DNA of 64,000 nt from Halomonas elongata (GTDB lineage: Bacteria; Pseudomonadota; Gammaproteobacteria; Pseudomonadales; Halomonadaceae). The position numbers were made by a program, and so were the translations under genes. Positions 59,512 to 64,000 of the stretch are shown piece after piece. The stretch is taken from assembly GCF_029081005.1 (NCBI RefSeq), contig NZ_JAJQTQ010000006.1, positions 1-64,000 on the forward strand, written 5' to 3'. The notes under the pieces were generated by a model. It saw nothing but the letters and a program-made list of their open reading frames with translations, did no database searches and was not told the origin of the DNA. Each line of letters starts with the position of its first letter. The stretch's first letter is position 1.

Positions 59512-59556
59512 GACACTGAATCGGCGAGCCGCTGAAAGTGAATCTCTTGTCGACAT
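59498..59556 (-). pseudogene. dusA: Displaced original 5' end of dusA
   Basis: Read on the minus strand from ATG 59556 this encodes MSTRDSLSAARRFSVAPMM and then meets the attR core, after which phage DNA follows (DWR..., stop soon after). It is the ancestral start of dusA, cut off from the rest of the gene (now at 19060-20103) by the prophage. The ancestral promoter should lie just beyond 59556. Confidence 0.85.
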
Positions 59557-60045
59557 AGCAGTTAGTTAACCCTTGTGACGGAGTTCGTCCGATCACAGTA
59601 AGACCCCTGGTACCACTCGACACCGATCCTGGTGTGCCAGATTCTCGCGGAGTCTGTTGTCGACCGGCCGGTGATACACCATTGCCGGTATTTTGGAAGC
59701 GTTAGGAAGCGCGGTGGCTGATGGCGGGCATTGTACGAAAGAAGGCCTGTTCGGCATAGACAAGACAGACTCGCGGGAAGGTAGAGCGCTTTGCCGCCAG
59801 GGATGCTCGGGGGAGGGCAGAAGCCGCGACGAGAGTCGGGAATGAGATGACATGGCGTGGGCAGGCCTGCCGGCTGCAACGACCGGTTTTTCCGGTGCGC
59901 GAGACGTGTCTTGTCCATGAGTCGTTGATGGATGGCCATGATGAAGGGCGGGCCCGGAACCTTCTTGCGCTGCTGGGGTCCTTGAAGTAGCTTGGACGTG
60001 TCTCGATGTATGTTCGAGTGCCCCCATCGGTTGACGAGTCTGTTT
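59557..60045. other. Intergenic region upstream of ancestral dusA
   Basis: About 490 bases that should contain the old dusA promoter on the minus strand and the promoter of the small exported protein on the plus strand. Long minus-strand open frames cross it but have no protein-like sequence. Confidence 0.5.
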
Positions 60046-60348
60046 ATGCGCCGCTTCCTCACTCTTTGTCTGGCAACCCTGGTCTTCGGGGCCATGCTGT
60101 CGACCTCGGCGCTGGGCGCGGAGGGGGTGACGGCATCGGGCAAGGCGCAGGCGGTCCTTGCGTGGGATGATCTCAATCTCGGCGCGACGCTGACGGATAC
60201 AAACGAAGGGGATATCGACGAGCTTTCCGCTCCCGTCTTTCTTGCATCGTGGGACGCCTCGGCATCGGGCCTGGTGTCGCCTTCTGCTGCAGATGGTCCT
60301 CGCCGTCGCACGGGCCAGTCCATCCGGGCGCCGCCACAATACCTCTGA
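60046..60348 (+). CDS. Small exported protein of unknown function
   Basis: A 100-residue protein with a signal peptide (MRRFLTLCLATLVFGAMLSTSALGA, in effect) and a short mature part that begins EGVTASGKAQAVLAWDDLNLGATL and ends with a basic, low-complexity tail. A good terminator follows 20 bases after the stop, which supports a transcribed unit. No family is recognised; the C-terminal 25 residues look unlike a folded protein and the frame could be damaged. Confidence 0.45.
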   Translation: MRRFLTLCLATLVFGAMLSTSALGAEGVTASGKAQAVLAWDDLNLGATLTDTNEGDIDELSAPVFLASWDASASGLVSPSAADGPRRRTGQSIRAPPQYL

Positions 60349-60367
60349 ACGTTTCTCTCCGACAGCC

Positions 60368-60388
60368 AGGCTCATCACGAGCCTTTTT
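60368..60388 (+). terminator. Rho-independent terminator
   Basis: AGGCTC-ATCAC-GAGCCT followed by TTTT, after the small exported-protein gene. Confidence 0.7.
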
Positions 60389-60444
60389 CGAGAATGCCCC
60401 GCGCTCGGGGACATGCCGACGCGGGCTGTTCAGAGGTATGCAAC

Positions 60445-61005
60445 ATGAAATTCTTGCCCTTGTCACGACTCGATATCGCCGATCATCTGGTCACCCCCCA
60501 GGAGTTCTTCGACATCGAAGGAAGTTCGCCGGCACTCAGTCTGATGATGGACTTTCGACAGTATCGCCCTCGTGCCATCAGTGCCTCGATGCCCGCTCTC
60601 TGGGCCTCCAGTCTGATGGCGACGCAGCAGGTGGATTGCAAGCTGGTGGTGGATCGTCAGCGGGAGTTCATCGGACTGTTGAGCCAGGACCGCCTCTCGG
60701 AGCAGAACTTGATCGCTGTCCAGGCGACGCTCGGTATCGATCGCGAGAGCTTGACCGCTGCTGATCTGATGTTGCCCCGTTCTGTCATGCCGGCACTCGA
60801 CTATGAAGACCTGGAAAGCGCTTCCGTGGCGGACCTGGCGGCAACCCTGCGTGAAGCGGGCGAGCCCTACTGCCTGGTGCGGGACAACGCGAATCGACAG
60901 ATCCGCGGGTTGATCTCCGTGCGGGAACTGTCTGCCCGTCTACACCAGCAGGTGCCGCTCAAGTCCAAGACCTCTGTGCTCGAGCTGTTGAATGCGACCG
61001 GCTAG
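60445..61005 (+). CDS. CBS-domain protein
   Basis: A 186-residue protein composed of a CBS-domain pair: the first around VDCKLVVDRQREFIGLLSQDRL (about 60-85) and the second around CLVRDNANRQIRGLISVRELSARL (about 145-170), with LTAADLMLPRSVMPALDYEDLESASVADLAATL between. CBS pairs bind adenosine nucleotides; no catalytic domain is attached, so it is a regulator of unknown partner. Start at ATG 60445. A weak AGGCCC/GGGCCT hairpin (61009-61037) follows. Confidence 0.82.
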   Translation: MKFLPLSRLDIADHLVTPQEFFDIEGSSPALSLMMDFRQYRPRAISASMPALWASSLMATQQVDCKLVVDRQREFIGLLSQDRLSEQNLIAVQATLGIDRESLTAADLMLPRSVMPALDYEDLESASVADLAATLREAGEPYCLVRDNANRQIRGLISVRELSARLHQQVPLKSKTSVLELLNATG

Positions 61006-61180
61006 CAGAGGCCCTTCTCGAGTCCATGGGCGGGCCTTTCCGGTCCGCTTTCGAGGCATTGGCCATTGTCCACGACACGGCCGGTACGAGCCTGCTGCGT
61101 CATGACCATTATCAATGTATCGGAAGGGAGGGGGCGGGGGTGGTACTCTGGAAGTTCATCCTGGGGTCGAGGGAGCGCGC

Positions 61181-61747
61181 ATGAAAGGATGGCGTCGAGT
61201 CGTGGCGGGTATAACGCTGTCGTTGCTGGCCGGTTGTGGCAATGGCGAAGAACAGGGCGATGAGTCCGCCGAGCCTCTCGGTGGGGTCGCCCAGCCCGAG
61301 GAGGGGCGGGACACGAGTTCCTCGGCCGAGCTGGCGCCCTTCGATCAGGATGTCACTTTCGAGGTGTCGATACGACTGGACGAGGCGAGTCGTCTGATGC
61401 TCGAGGGGACGACCAACCTGCCGCCGGGCACCCGGTTGCGAGTGATGGCGGAGCGGGACGCTAGTGGCGTGAGTTGGCGGGAAAGTGTCGTGGTCGAAGA
61501 GGACGGTTTCGTCGCTGGACCCTTCGGGTCCGGGAGCGGTTTGCCGGAAGGTGCTTATCGCATTCGCGTGACGATGCCTCCCGTCAGTGTCCAGCCGGCA
61601 TCCGTCAAGGCGCGTCTGGGGCGGCGAGGCGAACATCTGAGCGGGCCTTGGGTCGTGACCACCGAGCATGGTCAGGGGCAGGTCGTCGAGGCGCAGTGGC
61701 CTCTGCGTATCGAACCTGGTGGTGTCGAGGTGGCTCCCATGGAATAA
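61181..61747 (+). CDS. Lipoprotein of unknown function
   Basis: A 188-residue lipoprotein: signal peptide with LSLLAGC lipobox, an acidic linker (about 25-50), then a beta-rich domain (VTFEVSIRLDEASRLMLEGTTNLPPGTRLRVMAERD; FVAGPFGSGSGLPEGAYRIRVTMP) that looks like an immunoglobulin-like fold. GAGGGAG precedes ATG 61181. Location is inner or outer membrane facing the periplasm; function unknown. Confidence 0.78.
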   Translation: MKGWRRVVAGITLSLLAGCGNGEEQGDESAEPLGGVAQPEEGRDTSSSAELAPFDQDVTFEVSIRLDEASRLMLEGTTNLPPGTRLRVMAERDASGVSWRESVVVEEDGFVAGPFGSGSGLPEGAYRIRVTMPPVSVQPASVKARLGRRGEHLSGPWVVTTEHGQGQVVEAQWPLRIEPGGVEVAPME

Positions 61748-61760
61748 GAGGTCGACCGAG

Positions 61761-62342
61761 TCACATGGACTGGCGCCGCCAGAGCGCGACCAACTTTCCC
61801 AGGAGGTGGCCGGCAGAGAGGGGAGTCTCGGGATGGCTGCCATCCTGGGCCTGGCCGAGCAATTGCCCCTGAGCGTCTTGGCGGACGTGCCGAATCGCCA
61901 ACTGGTCTGCGAGCTCGATGAGGTAGAGCCCTGGCTGGTCGAAGTCCGTGACGGGGACAATCCCGGCGAGGTCCTCCGTGCCCAGGAAATCGAAGGTAGA
62001 TCCCGGGGCGGGGGTGACCAGATGGCAGCCATCGTGTGCCGTGTGTGCGGAAAGCAGCGTGTTGCCTCCGAACCTGTCGGATTCCCAGGGAAGCGGGTGT
62101 GAACGCTCTGATGTGAGAGAGTCGGGCCGGGGGCGTTCACTGTTCCCATTCAGCAAGGTGGAAAGCGGGCAGCCCAATGCCCTGGCCAGGGCGACCAGGC
62201 GGGCGTGTCCGATCTGTTTGATGGTGCCGGACTCCCAATAGGATATGGTGACGTCGGAAACGCCGACTCGACGAGCCAGGGCGGCCTTGTTCAATTGGGC
62301 CTCCATCCGCAGTTGCTTGATTCGTGGGCCGAGAGTATCCAT
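61761..62342 (-). CDS. XRE-family regulator with degenerate S24-like domain
   Basis: A 193-residue protein. Residues 5-60 are an XRE helix-turn-helix (RIKQLRMEAQLNKAALARRVGVSDVTISYWESG). The C-terminal part has the outline of a LexA-type fold (GIVPVTDFDQPGLYLIELADQLAIRHV) but lacks a recognisable GDSM serine, so it probably does not cleave itself. Start at ATG 62342; the frame opens further upstream at 62417. Divergent from gltX. It is a host gene, outside the prophage. Confidence 0.8.
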   Translation of the reverse strand: MDTLGPRIKQLRMEAQLNKAALARRVGVSDVTISYWESGTIKQIGHARLVALARALGCPLSTLLNGNSERPRPDSLTSERSHPLPWESDRFGGNTLLSAHTAHDGCHLVTPAPGSTFDFLGTEDLAGIVPVTDFDQPGLYLIELADQLAIRHVRQDAQGQLLGQAQDGSHPETPLSAGHLLGKLVALWRRQSM

Positions 62343-62545
62343 GTGAGCGTCCTGTCGATAGGCTGGGGGAGGGGCATCCTCCGTGATCCTTTGAAACTGT
62401 GCAATAACGTGCATCAACGCTGCAACAACTGATTCAAAAAATACGAATGCGCCAGTGGGGAGGCGTTGAGAGAGGTGTCATTGCCCTTGGTCAGGTGTCG
62501 GCCCTGGATCGCATGAATGGCCCTGCGGATGTGCTGTCGGGTGGG

Positions 62546-62551
62546 TATAAT
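62546..62551 (+). promoter_or_regulatory. Consensus -10 element of gltX promoter
   Basis: Perfect TATAAT 57 bases before the gltX ATG, with a GC-rich discriminator after it. A matching -35 hexamer is not obvious. Confidence 0.55.
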
Positions 62552-62561
62552 GCGGCCAACT

Positions 62562-62585
62562 GCCCTGATGACAGGGCCTCTTTTT
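62562..62585 (+). terminator. Attenuator-like hairpin in the gltX leader
   Basis: GCCCTG-ATGA-CAGGGC followed by CTCTTTTT, placed between the -10 element and the gltX start. It has the form of an intrinsic terminator, so it may reduce read-through into gltX or respond to a signal. Confidence 0.6.
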
Positions 62586-62607
62586 CATCGATCGGACCTA
62601 GGATGAC

Positions 62608-64000
62608 ATGACCGTACGAACTCGTATCGCGCCGTCTCCCACCGGGGACCCCCACGTAGGCACGGCCTATATTGCCCTGTTCAACCTGTGCTTCGCTCGT
62701 CAGCAAGGAGGCCAGTTCATCCTGCGTATCGAGGATACCGACCGTCTTCGCTCTACCGCCGAGTCCGAGCAGATGATCCTCGACTCTCTGCGTTGGCTGG
62801 GGCTCGAGTGGGATGAAGGGCCGGATGTGGGAGGCCCTCATGGGCCCTATCGACAGAGTGAGCGTGGTGATATCTATGTCGAGTATGCTCGGCAGTTGCT
62901 CGACGCCGGTCATGCCTTCAAGTGTTATCGTACCAGCGAAGAGCTCGATGCGTTACGGGAAGAGCGCAAGGCCGCTGGCCAGCACCTGGCCTTGAAGCCC
63001 GATGATCTGGCCTTGCCCGAAGATGAGGTGGCGCGTCGCGAGCGTGAGGGATGGCCCCATGTGGTGCGCATGAAGGTGCCGACCGATGGGATCTGCGTGG
63101 TCGAGGACATGCTGCGTGGCACCATCGAAGTGGACTGGGCGCAGGTGGATGCGCAGATTCTGCTCAAATCCGATGGCATGCCGACCTATCACCTGGCCAA
63201 TGTGGTCGACGATCACCTGATGGGGATCACGCATGTGCTGCGCGGGGAAGAGTGGATCAATTCCGCCCCGAAGCATCAACTGCTCTATGAGTACTTCGGA
63301 TGGCCCATGCCGTCGCTGTGCCACATGCCGCTGCTGCGCAATCCGGACAAGTCGAAGCTTTCCAAGCGCAAGAACCCCACGTCGATCAACTACTATCGAC
63401 GCATGGGCTTTCTGCCCCAGGCAGTGGCCAACTACCTGGGGCGCATGGGTTGGTCGATGCCCGACGAGCGGGAAAAGTTCACCCTCGACGAGATGATGGC
63501 GCATTTCGATATCCAGCGCGTCTCGCTGGGTGGACCGGTCTTCGACCTGCAGAAGCTGACCTGGCTCAATGGCCTCTACATCCGCGAGGATCTCGATGAT
63601 GATGCGCTGCTGGAGGCCCTGAAGACGTGGGCCTTCAACGAGGCTTATGTGCGCGAGATCCTGCCTCAGGTGCGCCCGAGGGTCGAGACACTCTCCGAGG
63701 TGATGCCTCTCGCCGGGCATTTCTTTTCGGGGCTGCCGGCCATCCACGAGGGGAGCTTCGACCCGGTCAAGCTCGAGCGCGAGCCCTTGCTCAAGCTGTT
63801 GCAGTTCCTGGTCTGGCGTTTCGAGGTTGTGCCTGCCTGGAACAAGGAAGCCCTGCTCGGAGAGGTGAAGGCCCTGTCCGCTCATTTCGAGCTCAAGATG
63901 AAAGACTTCCTGGCACCGGTCTTTATCGCCATCACCGGTTCATCATCGAGCACCTCGGTCATGGACGCCATGGCTATCCTCGGCTCCGACATGACCCGGG
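62608..64000 (+). CDS. gltX: Glutamyl-tRNA synthetase, 5' part (runs off the window)
   Basis: The first 464 codons of a class I aminoacyl-tRNA synthetase that charges tRNA-Glu. The HIGH-type signature is in [20 protein letters not shown] (6-25) and the KMSKS-type signature is KLSKRKN (about 249-255). LRIEDTDR (about 40-47) is the usual glutamate-specific segment. The frame is open to the last base of the window, so about 30 residues are missing compared with the usual length of around 490. ATG 62608 is preceded by AGGAT. Confidence 0.96.
   Translation, partial: MTVRTRIAPSPTGDPHVGTAYIALFNLCFARQQGGQFILRIEDTDRLRSTAESEQMILDSLRWLGLEWDEGPDVGGPHGPYRQSERGDIYVEYARQLLDAGHAFKCYRTSEELDALREERKAAGQHLALKPDDLALPEDEVARREREGWPHVVRMKVPTDGICVVEDMLRGTIEVDWAQVDAQILLKSDGMPTYHLANVVDDHLMGITHVLRGEEWINSAPKHQLLYEYFGWPMPSLCHMPLLRNPDKSKLSKRKNPTSINYYRRMGFLPQAVANYLGRMGWSMPDEREKFTLDEMMAHFDIQRVSLGGPVFDLQKLTWLNGLYIREDLDDDALLEALKTWAFNEAYVREILPQVRPRVETLSEVMPLAGHFFSGLPAIHEGSFDPVKLEREPLLKLLQFLVWRFEVVPAWNKEALLGEVKALSAHFELKMKDFLAPVFIAITGSSSSTSVMDAMAILGSDMTR

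Noticed and set aside
59562..60414. Two overlapping minus-strand frames of about 250-270 codons
   Set aside because: Sequence is Arg/Ser/Pro-rich without domains, crosses a terminator and the start of a better plus-strand gene.
1..64000. tRNA or rRNA genes, including a tRNA integration site
   Set aside because: I saw no cloverleaf or T-loop consensus; the att repeat lies in dusA, a protein gene.

Overview
The window is high-GC gammaproteobacterial chromosome. Its gene content (large acyl-CoA dehydrogenase, YgeA-type racemase, RND efflux operon, dusA, gltX) fits the Halomonadaceae (Halomonas-like), but the genus is my inference. A P2-like prophage of about 39.5 kb interrupts the host DNA.

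Left host flank (1-20.0 kb). A homopolymeric G/C stretch is followed by beta-oxidation genes (acyl-CoA dehydrogenase, enoyl-CoA hydratase), an EamA transporter, an aspartate/glutamate racemase, a MOSC protein, a 2OG-Fe(II) oxygenase, two Nudix hydrolases, a NIF3-like protein, a fructosamine-kinase-like protein and an alpha/beta hydrolase. Next is a tripartite RND efflux locus (TolC, membrane fusion protein, AcrB-type pump) with a TetR regulator. Related operator-like motifs precede tolC, the pump genes and tetR. An aspartoacylase-family gene and dusA close this flank.

Prophage (about 20.01-59.51 kb). It is integrated in the 5' end of dusA. A 19-bp direct repeat with one mismatch (attL 20007-20025, attR 59493-59511) marks the ends. 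The original DusA N-terminus is stranded beyond attR, and phage DNA supplies a replacement start. Layout: integrase; a leftward early operon (RHH proteins, Ogr-like late activator, gpA replication protein, DksA-like zinc finger, PrtN-like protein); a LexA/CI-type repressor on the other strand; an accessory region (28.1-33.8 kb) with two small exported or membrane proteins, an AT-rich two-gene unit of unknown function, a Vsr / putative endonuclease / C5-methyltransferase operon and a catalytically dead UmuD-like protein behind a LexA box; then a complete P2-type late region (D, U, T, E/E', FII, FI, fibre genes, I, J, W, V, S, R, lysis, X, L, M, N, O on the minus strand; P and Q on the plus strand). 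After Q come a Dam-type methylase behind a second LexA box, a P2-like cos candidate, and a histone-deacetylase-family gene lying between cos and attR.

The late regulation can be read directly. Three GGTGTA-N12-TACACC palindromes lie before FI, before V and between O and P, which are the places where P2 has its late promoters. The Ogr-like protein is the natural ligand. The E gene keeps the P2-type T-TTT-TTG slippery site for the E+E' fusion. The prophage looks intact, and the repressor keeps its self-cleavage residues, so it is probably SOS-inducible.

Right host flank (59.5-64 kb). It holds the displaced dusA start, a small exported protein, a CBS-domain protein, a lipoprotein, an XRE regulator and the 5' part of gltX, which runs off the window.
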